DNA of 64,000 nucleotides from an uncultured Mycoplasmatota bacterium (GTDB lineage Bacteria > Bacillota_I > Bacilli_A > RF39 > UBA660): NCBI GenBank assembly GCA_900552235.1, contig URYZ01000001.1, positions 1-64,000 on the forward strand, read 5' to 3'. A program made the position numbers and the translations under genes. A model generated the notes under the pieces. That model did not search any database. It saw only the letters and a list, made by a program, of their open reading frames with translations, and was not told where the DNA came from. Positions within the stretch are counted from its first letter, which is position 1; every line of letters begins with the position of its first letter. Positions 56,056 to 64,000 of this stretch are shown here, one piece after another.

Positions 56056-56853
56056 CTATTTTTTATAATAAGCATTAATATTTATAGCCATTCCCATTAC
56101 AAAAAGATATGCAAGTAAATATATCCAAAGAAGTAATATAAGAATGTTAGCAAAATTACCATATAATAAAGTATAATTTGCTATTTTTGTTATGTAAAAG
56201 CTAAAAATCGAAGTTGCAATAATCCAAGTAATACTACAAAATAAGGCACCCTTTGTTGCTTTTTTTGTTTCTATCTTAGAATTAGGAGCAATTGTATATA
56301 ATGCTTTTACACTTATATATATAAATATAAATGATATTAAAAATTTAATTATATCATACACAAATTTATACTTAGAAAACATAAATGATGAATTAAATAA
56401 ATCAAGTATAAATTTTATTATTGTTTCTCCAAATATTGGTATTATTATCATAAAGATAAATAATATAATCATAAATATTGTCATTACAAATGATTTTATA
56501 TATAAATCAATCGTACTAGGTTGTTCTAATTTATATAATTCATTTGACGCAATACAAATTGATCTTGGTCCATTTGACGCTAAAACTAAGTAACAAACAA
56601 GTAAAAACGTAAATGGTACATTAGAAATATTTATATTTACAAGAGGCAATATCAGTTTTGATAAAGCCTCAGGTAAAGTTTTAGATATTGTTTCTATTAA
56701 ATTGAAATCAATAGTCAAACGAGAAACAAGAAGAAATACTAACATAATAATAGGTATTATTGACATAAGAAAGTAAAAAGCAAGTTGACCTGGTAAAATA
56801 CGAAGTTCTGGTGTTTTTAATACTTCCATAAATCTTTTTAATATTTTCTTCAT
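56056..56853 (-). CDS. YihY/BrkB-family membrane protein
   Basis: A 265-residue polytopic protein with six membrane helices and the family features PGQLAFYFLMSIIPIIMLVF near the N-terminus, SNGPRSICIASNELYKLE in the middle, and TKGALFCSITWIIATSIFSFYI followed by YGNFANILILLLWIYLLAYLFVMGMAINI. Function of the family is unsettled (once mislabelled RNase BN). It lies between the GGDEF sensor gene and the LtaS-like gene in one operon. Confidence 0.9.
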   Translation of the reverse strand: MKKILKRFMEVLKTPELRILPGQLAFYFLMSIIPIIMLVFLLVSRLTIDFNLIETISKTLPEALSKLILPLVNINISNVPFTFLLVCYLVLASNGPRSICIASNELYKLEQPSTIDLYIKSFVMTIFMIILFIFMIIIPIFGETIIKFILDLFNSSFMFSKYKFVYDIIKFLISFIFIYISVKALYTIAPNSKIETKKATKGALFCSITWIIATSIFSFYITKIANYTLLYGNFANILILLLWIYLLAYLFVMGMAININAYYKK

Positions 56854-56870
56854 TTTTTATGTTTCTCCTT

Positions 56871-58922
56871 TTATTTATAGTTTTCCTTATCTTTTCGCAT
56901 TTCAATAGTTGCTTCATTTATTGCATCATCAATTGTTTTTATTTCATCTTCAATCATACTATAACCTATCGCAGCTCCAAAATTATAAGGTAATTTTTCA
57001 AATTCTTTAGATAACTTAGATATATAAGTAGATATTTGACTCTTACTATAACCAATTAAATATATTAAGAATTCATTTCCATCAGTTCTTATAATTTCAC
57101 TTTTTTCTAGTTGAGTATTAATTAATATAGCACCAGCCTTTTTAATTAAATTATTTCCTTCTTCATGTCCATAATTATCATTAACATATTTTAAATTATT
57201 TAAATCTATCATTATAATAGTTCTTGGATATACTTTAGTATCATCCCATTTTTCAATATTAGCATTTAAATAATTTCTATTTTTTAAATTAGTTAACATA
57301 TCATTATATTTTAAGAATTCTTCTTTTCTTGTTATCTTTAACTTTCTTGTTCCTTTTAAAACCACTATACTAAATAAACTTATTATAATTGGAACAAGTA
57401 TAATAGCAAGTATTATTATATATAATCCTCTTAAATTACTATCATCTGTTGTTGTTACAATAACATTACTTAAACCAATATTTTTATATTCTTTATTATC
57501 TGTATTATTTAAAATAAAGTTAAATAAATTATATAATACTTCATCATTATTTTTTATAACAAAGTGATAATTTCCTTCAAAAGAATCACTAAATAAATAT
57601 TTATAGTTTTTAAGCTCATTTTCTTTTAAATATAAATAATCATTTTCATCTAAGACCATTATTCCATCTGGATCTATATTAGATGTATATGATTTTATTT
57701 CTTTAATACTAGCATTTATATTATTTTTAATATACTCATATAATAAATCATCACTTTTTAAATATAATTTATTATTTATCAAACCATTTTTATTATCAAT
57801 ATTTTTATAATTCTTACTAATAGCAACAAATCTTTCAATAAAAGGACTTGATGTTTTCTTATAAGCATCATTTTCATAATTAAAATTAACAAAAGCAATA
57901 TCAACTTTATTGTTACTTATCGCATCTTTTAAAGCTTGTTTATCTTTATATTCAACAAACTCAATATCCATATTTGTCATATTTATTAAAGTATTAATAT
58001 ATTCACCACTTATACCATATAAGTCTTTATTTCTAACAAAGTTATATGCTGAATCTTTAACATAACCATATTTATACACTTTACTAGTTAAAGTTGATTT
58101 TTCAAGTGATGTTATATTTCCACTTTCTTCATAATAAGTCATTAAAGATGATTCCAAATCTTTTCTATATCTATCATTTAACCATATTTCTAATAATTTA
58201 CTAACAATAGTATTTAATTTTTCATCATTACCCATTCTTAAAACTATTTTATTAGATAAATTATTTAAATAATAATTAATGTAAGTATCACTTGTTTTAA
58301 CAATTGAATCAAAGTTAGCATATCTAGGAACAATTATATAATTAATACTTCCTTGTTTTAACATTGAAATAAGTGCATCATAATTAGCTCCTGTTTTGAT
58401 AGTTACTCTTGATTCTTTAAAATATGAACTAACAACATCATTATCATTAGATAAAACCCCAACAATTGTATTATTTAAGAACTTTTCATCATTATAAGAT
58501 GAAGAAGTTTTGCCTATTACAACATAAGCATCTTCTAAAATTAACATATCGTTTTCTTTAATTGTAGCATTATTCTTTAATGTTGCAATTGACAAAATAT
58601 TTTCATTTTTTTCTTCATAATTAGGATAATCATATGATATTTTATTAAACTTTAAAGATGTTGTTCTTTCTAAATAATCAAGTAAATTAAAGATAACACC
58701 CTTACCATTATTAGATATTATCCCCAAATTATTAGGAACTTCGATATCAATTAATGTTTCTTTATTATTTTCAATCCATTGTTTTTCAAGAATTGTTAAA
58801 CTATTTTCTTCATCTTCACTTGTTAAAAAATAATATATTCCAAGTCCAACGATAAGTAAGACAAAAAGAACAACTAGTAATCTTACTATTTTTTTAGGAC
58901 TTTTTTTCTTAGTTTTTTTCAT
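56871..58922 (-). CDS. Sensor protein: two solute-binding-type domains, membrane helix, degenerate GGDEF domain
   Basis: A 683-residue protein. One membrane segment (about 12-30) is followed by two periplasmic-binding-protein-like (SBP_bac_3) regions, about 40-260 and 280-500. A second membrane helix lies near 510-535 and a GGDEF-type domain at 550-683 (NDMLTNLKNRNYLN, MIDLNNLKYVNDNYGHEEGN). The signature loop reads RTDGNEF instead of GGDEF, so diguanylate cyclase activity is doubtful. It may bind GTP or act as a signalling scaffold. It is the second gene of the envelope operon. Confidence 0.88.
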   Translation of the reverse strand: MKKTKKKSPKKIVRLLVVLFVLLIVGLGIYYFLTSEDEENSLTILEKQWIENNKETLIDIEVPNNLGIISNNGKGVIFNLLDYLERTTSLKFNKISYDYPNYEEKNENILSIATLKNNATIKENDMLILEDAYVVIGKTSSSYNDEKFLNNTIVGVLSNDNDVVSSYFKESRVTIKTGANYDALISMLKQGSINYIIVPRYANFDSIVKTSDTYINYYLNNLSNKIVLRMGNDEKLNTIVSKLLEIWLNDRYRKDLESSLMTYYEESGNITSLEKSTLTSKVYKYGYVKDSAYNFVRNKDLYGISGEYINTLINMTNMDIEFVEYKDKQALKDAISNNKVDIAFVNFNYENDAYKKTSSPFIERFVAISKNYKNIDNKNGLINNKLYLKSDDLLYEYIKNNINASIKEIKSYTSNIDPDGIMVLDENDYLYLKENELKNYKYLFSDSFEGNYHFVIKNNDEVLYNLFNFILNNTDNKEYKNIGLSNVIVTTTDDSNLRGLYIIILAIILVPIIISLFSIVVLKGTRKLKITRKEEFLKYNDMLTNLKNRNYLNANIEKWDDTKVYPRTIIMIDLNNLKYVNDNYGHEEGNNLIKKAGAILINTQLEKSEIIRTDGNEFLIYLIGYSKSQISTYISKLSKEFEKLPYNFGAAIGYSMIEDEIKTIDDAINEATIEMRKDKENYK

Positions 58923-58925
58923 GTA

Positions 58926-59405
58926 TTACTCCTTATTAGTACTTTCTTTTCCAATAGAATATGTAAAATCACTAGCAGTTTTATTCTTATATCCTATTAT
59001 AGAGTTTTCTTTATAATCTTCTTTTTCACTTTTTACAAATAATTGATAATCAAAATAATTTATTTGTTCTTTAGTAGAATTATCTAAAATTATTTTAGCA
59101 AACTTACTTGCATCTTCTTTTTTAGGTTTCTCACTAACAGTAACAATAACATTAATTATTTTACCATTTTCATTAATTTCAGCATTAACAACCTTTTCTT
59201 CTTTAATCTTTTCTGCAATTACATTTAAACTATCTTTTGTGTAATTTACTTCTTCAATACCATCTAACCTATTTCCATAAATTGGTGTACCTGTATTTGG
59301 AAATAATAATTTGTATAAAAGAAAACCCACGATAATTAAGACAATAAATATTCCAATTGCTAAACAAGAATATTTATTATTTTTTAACGTTTTTTTTATA
59401 TCCAT
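58926..59405 (-). CDS. Small membrane-anchored protein, unknown function
   Basis: A 159-residue protein with one N-terminal membrane segment (about 13-35) and an extracytoplasmic domain of about 115 residues with the pattern strand-helix-strand (VVNAEINENGKIINVIVTVSE). No family recognised. The ATG at 59405 follows AAGGAG by nine bases; an in-frame TTG two codons upstream is too close to that site. It is first in the operon leading to the GGDEF sensor, three bases upstream of it. Confidence 0.7.
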   Translation of the reverse strand: MDIKKTLKNNKYSCLAIGIFIVLIIVGFLLYKLLFPNTGTPIYGNRLDGIEEVNYTKDSLNVIAEKIKEEKVVNAEINENGKIINVIVTVSEKPKKEDASKFAKIILDNSTKEQINYFDYQLFVKSEKEDYKENSIIGYKNKTASDFTYSIGKESTNKE

Positions 59406-59458
59406 AATCAATCACTCCTTATTTTATGTAATTATTATACATTATTATTAAATAATAA

Positions 59459-60886
59459 TCAATTTACATCCTTTGACAGTAAATCAAGTAACATATCATT
59501 AACTATTTTAGGATTAGCACTGCCCTTTGTTTCTTTCATAATCATTCCCATAAGAAATTTTAAGGCATTTTGTTTTCCTGATTTATAATCATTAACTGAT
59601 GTTTCATTTTCTTCTAATACTTTTTTTATAATTTCTTCTAGTTTACTTGTATCAGACATTAATGATATATTTTTTTCTTTTAATATTTCTTCAACACTTA
59701 AATTACTTGTTAATAATTCTTCTAGTATATCTTTAAATATTTTAGAAGATATGCTACCTTTACTTAACATATTTACAATGTTTACAAAGTTTTTATCTAA
59801 TTTAGTATCATAAATAGACATATTATTTTTATTTAAATAACTTGTTATATCACCAAGTAATATATTACTAGCTATTTTAAAATCAATATCAAAATCTATA
59901 TATTTATTTAAATAATCAGATAAAGATTTATTAGCGATTAGTTTTTCTATATTAATATCACTTATATTTTTACTTTTATAAATATTTCTTCTTTCATTAG
60001 GTAAAAGTTTTATACTTTCTTTAACTTCATTTATATAAGAATCTTCTAAATATAAATATGGAATATCAGGTTCAGGAAAATATCTATAATCATTTCCAAC
60101 TTCTTTCTTACGCATAAGAATAGTTGAAGATGTTTTAGCATCAAATCTTCTTGTTTCTTCTTCAATTTTTACACCTTTTTCAAGAAGATCTATTTGACGG
60201 TTTATTTCATAATCAATCGCTGTTTTAACACTTGAAATTGAACCAATATTTTTAACTTCACACTTTGTTCCAAGTTTATTATCTTTGCTAACTGATACAT
60301 TAACATCCGCTCTCATTGAACCTTCTTCTATTTTACAGTCACTAACTCCTAAATAAAATAAAGTTTCTTTTAATTCTTCAAGGTACTTAACAGCTTCATC
60401 TCCATTTGAAATACATGGTTTTGTTACTATTTCAATTAATGGAACACCTGCTCTATTATAATTTAAAAGCGTTTTATTATTTATATGAATACTTTTACAA
60501 GTATCTTCTTCCATATGTATTCTTTCTATTTCTATTTTTTTAACACCATCATTTGTATTTATTAAAACATAACCATCATAACCAATCGGAGTTTTATTTT
60601 GTGTTATTTGATAACCTTTTGGTAAATCAGGATAATAATAATTTTTACGATCAAAATGCATTTTTTTATTAATTAAACAATTTAATGCTAAAGATGCCTT
60701 TAATGCTTTTTCAACCACTTCACTATTAACTGTAGGTAAAACACCAGGATATGCTAAATCTATTTCATTTATATTAACATTAACACATTCATCGTAACTG
60801 TTTTTACTAGGACTAAATATCTTAGTATTTGTTTTAAGTTCAACATGAACTTCAATTCCTATCGTAGGTACATAACTATTTTTCAT
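59459..60886 (-). CDS. gatB: Aspartyl/glutamyl-tRNA amidotransferase subunit B
   Basis: Kinase/transamidase subunit that converts Glu-tRNA-Gln (and Asp-tRNA-Asn) to the amides. It is 475 residues with GIEVHVELKTNTKIFS, AYPGVLPTVN, FDRKNYYYPDLPKGYQITQ, RADVNVSV, the KCEVKNIGS block and the YqeY-type C-terminal domain (LKFLMGMIMKETKGSANP). Its start overlaps gatA by 11 bases. Confidence 0.97.
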   Translation of the reverse strand: MKNSYVPTIGIEVHVELKTNTKIFSPSKNSYDECVNVNINEIDLAYPGVLPTVNSEVVEKALKASLALNCLINKKMHFDRKNYYYPDLPKGYQITQNKTPIGYDGYVLINTNDGVKKIEIERIHMEEDTCKSIHINNKTLLNYNRAGVPLIEIVTKPCISNGDEAVKYLEELKETLFYLGVSDCKIEEGSMRADVNVSVSKDNKLGTKCEVKNIGSISSVKTAIDYEINRQIDLLEKGVKIEEETRRFDAKTSSTILMRKKEVGNDYRYFPEPDIPYLYLEDSYINEVKESIKLLPNERRNIYKSKNISDINIEKLIANKSLSDYLNKYIDFDIDFKIASNILLGDITSYLNKNNMSIYDTKLDKNFVNIVNMLSKGSISSKIFKDILEELLTSNLSVEEILKEKNISLMSDTSKLEEIIKKVLEENETSVNDYKSGKQNALKFLMGMIMKETKGSANPKIVNDMLLDLLSKDVN

Positions 60887-62330
60887 AAAAACCTCCTGGA
60901 ATTAAATTTAAATCTAGTTCTTTTTCTATATAACTTGCTAGTTTATATATTGTTTTTTCATCATATTTATTACCAATTATTTGAAGTCCAATTGGTAAAT
61001 TATTAACAGAAAAACCAATTGGCATACTAAGTGCAGGATTACCTGTCATATTAACAGGATTAGTTAAAATATCATCATAGAAACTCTTTAAAGCATCATT
61101 ATTATTACTATTTAAATCATAAGCATATGATGTTGTTGTAGGTCCTATCATAAGATCATATGAAGAAAATATATTTTTAAAAGAATTATCAATACTTTTT
61201 CTTATTTTTAAAGCTTTTTCATAATACTTTCTAGCATTAACACCACTTAATAAATAAGAACCTACCATTATTCTTCTTTTAACTTCTTCCCCAAAACCTT
61301 CACTTCTTGTTTTTGTATAAACTTCTTCCATACAACCAGCATTTAAACTTGAATAACCATATTTTATACCATCAAACCTAGCTAAATTACTACTTAATTC
61401 TCCAAGTGCTATTATTTGATATAAACTAACTGAATTTTCTAAATAAGGAACGTCCACTATATCAATAGTTACACCACTTTTTTTTAACATAGAACACACT
61501 TCATTAAATTTATTTAATATTTCTTCATTAATTATATCTGATAGATAAAATTTAGGAATAGCTATTTTTAAATCTTTTATGTCTTCTCCAATTAAAGATG
61601 TAAAATCTTCATAAGTATCAAAACTTGTTAAATCACGATTATCTTTTCCACTAATAGCATTTAATAAAAGAGCATTTTCATATACATTTCTTGTCATTGG
61701 TCCAATTTGATCAAGTGAAGATGAAAAAGCAATTAAACCATATCTTGATACCCTACCATATGTTGGCTTTAAACCTACTATTCCACACATTGAAGAAGGT
61801 TGTCTTATACTTCCTCCTGTATCAGTTCCTAAAGCAAATGGTGTAAGTCTTGCACTAACACAAGCTGCAGCACCACCACTTGAACCACCTGGAATACATG
61901 TTTTATCCCATGGATTTAAAACATTTCCAAAATAACTTGTCCTGTTAGTAGAACCACATGCAAACTCATCCATATTAAGCTTTCCAATAATAATCATACC
62001 TTTTTCTTTAAGCTTAGATATTACAAAAGCATCATATATTGGAACAAAATTTTCTAACATTTTAGAAGCACAAGTTGTTCTTATATTCTTAGTACAAATA
62101 TTATCTTTAATAGCTATAGGAAGACCAAATAAAAGATTATCAACTTCTTTATTTTCAAGTTCTTTAGCACATTTTAAAGCTTCTTCTTTATTTAATGTAA
62201 TAAAACAATTTAAATCACTATTTTTTTCAATACGATCAATTGCTTCGTTAACTAAATCAATAGGTAATATTTTCTTTTCTTTTAATAATTTATTTATTTC
62301 TGTTATATTTAAATCTAAATAATTATTCAT
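60876..62330 (-). CDS. gatA: Glutamyl-tRNA amidotransferase subunit A
   Basis: Glutaminase subunit of GatCAB, an amidase-signature enzyme. It is 484 residues; the catalytic triad Lys is in LPIAIKDNICTKN, and the Ser pair in the GSSGGAAACVSARLTPFALGTDTGGSIRQPSS signature region. The ATG at 62330 follows AGGGG by about eight bases and overlaps gatC by eight bases. The longer frame from 62339 starts inside that ribosome site and is rejected. Confidence 0.97.
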   Translation of the reverse strand: MNNYLDLNITEINKLLKEKKILPIDLVNEAIDRIEKNSDLNCFITLNKEEALKCAKELENKEVDNLLFGLPIAIKDNICTKNIRTTCASKMLENFVPIYDAFVISKLKEKGMIIIGKLNMDEFACGSTNRTSYFGNVLNPWDKTCIPGGSSGGAAACVSARLTPFALGTDTGGSIRQPSSMCGIVGLKPTYGRVSRYGLIAFSSSLDQIGPMTRNVYENALLLNAISGKDNRDLTSFDTYEDFTSLIGEDIKDLKIAIPKFYLSDIINEEILNKFNEVCSMLKKSGVTIDIVDVPYLENSVSLYQIIALGELSSNLARFDGIKYGYSSLNAGCMEEVYTKTRSEGFGEEVKRRIMVGSYLLSGVNARKYYEKALKIRKSIDNSFKNIFSSYDLMIGPTTTSYAYDLNSNNNDALKSFYDDILTNPVNMTGNPALSMPIGFSVNNLPIGLQIIGNKYDEKTIYKLASYIEKELDLNLIPGGFYEK

Positions 62331-62616
62331 CAAAAACACCCCTTACTTCGATATAATCTTCATATACATCTGGTGCATTAGCTAAAACAGGTTTTTTATC
62401 TATTTCATATACATAAGATTTATCCCTTAAACTACAAGGATTATCACAAGGACTAATTAATAATTCATCTGTACTTTCATTAACTAAAAGTATTTTTTCT
62501 ATTTCATCAAATAAATCCTTTAAATCTTTTCTATACTTTTCTATCTCTTCATCACTAAGTTCTAATCTTGCAAGTTTAGCAACATGTAAAACTTCTTCCT
62601 TACTTAACTTATCCAT
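62323..62616 (-). CDS. gatC: Glutamyl-tRNA amidotransferase subunit C
   Basis: A 97-residue belt-like subunit that stabilises GatA-GatB. The family pattern is clear: VLHVAKLARLELSDEEIEKYRKDLKDLFDEIEKI, and later PVLANAPDVYEDYIEVRGV. First gene of gatCAB. An extended -10 promoter lies at 62659-62667. Confidence 0.95.
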   Translation of the reverse strand: MDKLSKEEVLHVAKLARLELSDEEIEKYRKDLKDLFDEIEKILLVNESTDELLISPCDNPCSLRDKSYVYEIDKKPVLANAPDVYEDYIEVRGVFDE

Positions 62617-62658
62617 AATTTCCTTCTTTCTAATTACTAAATAATTAAACTCTTAAAT

Positions 62659-62667
62659 ATTATACCA
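62659..62667 (-). promoter_or_regulatory. Extended -10 promoter of gatCAB
   Basis: Minus-strand TGG-TATAAT (TATAAT at 62659-62664), an extended -10 motif. No good -35 box is seen at 17 bases. Confidence 0.55.
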
Positions 62668-62784
62668 AAAAATATACACTTTTTCCATATTTTTATTAAA
62701 ATAAAAGAACTATGACTAATCATAATTCTAAAGTTTTATTAATTACTTAATTTCTACTTCTTCCATTTTGGGTTTTTTAATTTT

Positions 62785-62820
62785 TTCCAACGAATACCCA
62801 TGTGAGGCTATTCATTGGAA
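62785..62820 (-). repeat. Hairpin at the 3' end of the variable surface gene (copy E)
   Basis: TTCCAACGAATA (62785-62796) and TATTCATTGGAA (62809-62820) around a 12-base loop, spanning the last codons and stop of the gene. There is one mismatch, G-U in the minus-strand RNA. What follows on the minus strand is A-rich, so it is not a terminator. Position and type match the hairpins after copies A and B. Confidence 0.65.
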
Positions 62821-64000
62821 ATTACAAGACGCGAAGAGTAGCCAGAAGCCGAAATACCATAGCTGCCGGCGAAGCCAAACACTCCTGCACCTGCAGTCGC
62901 ACCAAAGTAGTAGCTGCCGCCACGATAGAACCATGGGTAAATCGTATTAGCGAAGTAAACGCTATCACTATACCAGCCAGCTGTTTCTGTTAAGGCATGA
63001 CCTGTATAAGATGATTCTGTATATAAATTATAATATTTACTATCCGGAAAAGAAACTCCTGTATATGTTGTTCCATCTTTTAACATACCAGTAAAGCCTG
63101 AATTATATGATGAACTATCGCCAGATCTTGGGTTACCATTTGTATCTGCAAGTACTCCCATGACATATTCACTTGCTCCACCACTCATATCATATATTCC
63201 ATATATATTCTTTGTTGTTGAAGCTCCTGTTCCTTTTCCCTTTGCCTTTTTTCCTTTTGTATTTGTATCATAGTTTAATAAATAATCATCATATGTATAA
63301 AATCCATATGTATTATAATTTGTTGTACTTGTTTGATCGGTATATGTTCCATTTATTGGTGTCTTCCCTGCTGCTCCTCCACTTCGCCCTGTATAATATC
63401 CTTCACTATTATTTATATATACTTCAGTACATGTTGTACTAGTAGTACATCTTCCATAGATACTTTGAGTTAAGTAAGCTACTGCTCCCCATTCATTATT
63501 TTTACTCATATGGGTATCTACTTCGCTTGAAACAAATCCAAAACTATTTCCTGTTTGTTCCATACTTCTACTTGCAAAAAAGAAATTACTTACATTATTA
63601 TATCTTAAACTTTTTACATTTGGTTTTATTATTATGCCATTTGCGTTACTACATGTTGTAGTTGTACACCCTAAATTATTGTTAGTTGTACTTGATGATA
63701 AGGTACTGTGACTCACTTCAAACTTAGCATACCAAAATCCACTTAACTCTTTTGTTCCAAAAGTAAAGGCATCAATTGCTGTTTCATTTTGTTTTACAAA
63801 TGTTACATCTATTGCTCCAGGATTATCTTTTGTTCCTCCATTATAATTACTTGGTGTTACTACATTAAATCTTGGTATCCATACCCACATTGTTGTTATA
63901 TCATTCATACTTATTGCTGTACCTATACTTGCATTTAAATATTTACTTCTACTTGAACTTGTTACAGTTACCGCATTAGCCCACATCCCATTATTATAAT
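62808..64000 (-). CDS. Variable surface protein with FGE/C-type-lectin-like C-domain (copy E), 5' end outside window
   Basis: The visible 397 residues run from the window edge and are homologous to the C-terminal two-thirds of the protein at 33753 (MWVWIPRF, FTFGTKELSGFWYAKFE, FFASRSMEQTGNSFGF, EWGAVAYLTQSIYGRC, IYGIYDMSGGASEYVMG, TETAGWY). It has an extra low-complexity insertion (NTKGKKAKGKGTGASTT). The final ~60 residues (WFYRGGSYYFG... to SSRLVISNE) are encoded by DNA much richer in G+C, with codons such as GGC, CGT, TCG and GCC that are rare elsewhere in the window. This fits a DGR variable region copied from a distant template. The N-terminus and promoter are beyond the edge. Confidence 0.85.
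   Translation of the reverse strand, partial: YNNGMWANAVTVTSSSRSKYLNASIGTAISMNDITTMWVWIPRFNVVTPSNYNGGTKDNPGAIDVTFVKQNETAIDAFTFGTKELSGFWYAKFEVSHSTLSSSTTNNNLGCTTTTCSNANGIIIKPNVKSLRYNNVSNFFFASRSMEQTGNSFGFVSSEVDTHMSKNNEWGAVAYLTQSIYGRCTTSTTCTEVYINNSEGYYTGRSGGAAGKTPINGTYTDQTSTTNYNTYGFYTYDDYLLNYDTNTKGKKAKGKGTGASTTKNIYGIYDMSGGASEYVMGVLADTNGNPRSGDSSSYNSGFTGMLKDGTTYTGVSFPDSKYYNLYTESSYTGHALTETAGWYSDSVYFANTIYPWFYRGGSYYFGATAGAGVFGFAGSYGISASGYSSRLVISNE
62811..62990 (-). other. Candidate DGR variable region of copy E
   Basis: A G+C-rich block covering the codons from TETAGWY to the stop. It abruptly follows AT-rich coding sequence with paralogous conserved protein blocks. Aligned with copies C and D, the protein is conserved up to TET-x-x-WY and then varies at most positions, keeping only RG(G/S), VF and SR as anchors. 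No matching template is seen in this window. Confidence 0.6.

Noticed and set aside
62768..62993. Plus-strand frames over the 3' end of copy E
   Set aside because: Shadows of the G+C-rich variable region on the opposite strand. They lack ribosome sites and family resemblance.

Overview
The window is AT-rich (roughly 25% G+C by eye) bacterial chromosome from a low-G+C Firmicutes/Bacilli lineage. Gene neighbourhoods match Bacillus: gpsB next to rnpB, recU-ponA, dnaD-nth, rel-dtd with comN, ylbL/ylbJ, ruvAB-queA-tgt, ftsY-ylxM. It also carries spoIVA, ylbJ and a BclA-like collagen/C1q gene, so spore formation or its relics are likely. Stop usage supports the standard bacterial code: a TGA stop at 40889-40891 runs straight into a terminator hairpin. 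The compact layout and many TasA/pilin/C-type-lectin-like surface proteins suggest an uncultured, gut-type small-genome Bacilli (RF39-like). That taxonomic placement is inference.

Layout. 1-2.2 kb: thymidylate operon thyA-dfrA-tmk (tmk runs off the edge). 2.3-2.9 kb: DinJ/YafQ-type toxin-antitoxin pair between two near-identical terminators. 3.0-3.8 kb: an in-frame chimera of a family-4 glycosyltransferase and the C-terminus of GlmS. 3.9-8.8 kb: division and housekeeping genes (DivIVA-like, sepF, recA with a LexA-type box, pgsA, rodZ-like, rnpB, gpsB, recU). 8.7-13.8 kb: large class A PBP and an LCP-PASTA protein. 13.9-20.1 kb: AI-2E family transporter, dtd, rel, comN, metK under a SAM-I riboswitch, SepM-like protease. 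20.2-24.5 kb: ylbJ, two pilin-like proteins and a GspE/PilB ATPase, rhodanese. 24.7-30.2 kb: frameshifted collagen-like gene, ddl, a membrane ferredoxin, an MBOAT/DHHW O-acetylation pair, a DUF4358-like protein.

30.3-35.6 kb is the most unusual part. A holin-like pair is followed by a cluster of surface-protein genes with hypervariable C-termini. The full-length gene at 32034-33566 ends in a G+C-rich variable region. A 5'-truncated, non-coding copy of that region lies 0.3 kb downstream, is full of AAY codons, and differs from the gene at 14 positions in its first ~75 nt. All 14 are adenines in the truncated copy, which is the signature of a diversity-generating retroelement (DGR) template/variable pair. 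Both copies are followed by the same hairpin with a compensatory base change. Related genes or remnants lie at 31037-31630, 33753-35621 and 62808-64000; the last has an equally G+C-rich variable 3' end with its own hairpin. No reverse transcriptase is visible, so the enzyme would have to act from elsewhere in the genome.

35.7-64 kb: nth-dnaD, cca, hup, a TasA-like protein, family-2 glycosyltransferases, spoIVA, rhomboid protease, tgt-queA, SOS-controlled ruvAB, ftsY-ylxM, an F420-ligase-like gene, rpsD with a long leader, an envelope operon (membrane proteins, degenerate GGDEF sensor, YihY, LtaS-like), gatCAB, then the 5'-truncated DGR-type target. Overall the window combines DNA repair (recA, recU, ruvAB, nth), tRNA modification and charging (tgt, queA, cca, dtd, gatCAB), envelope synthesis and a diversified cell-surface protein family.
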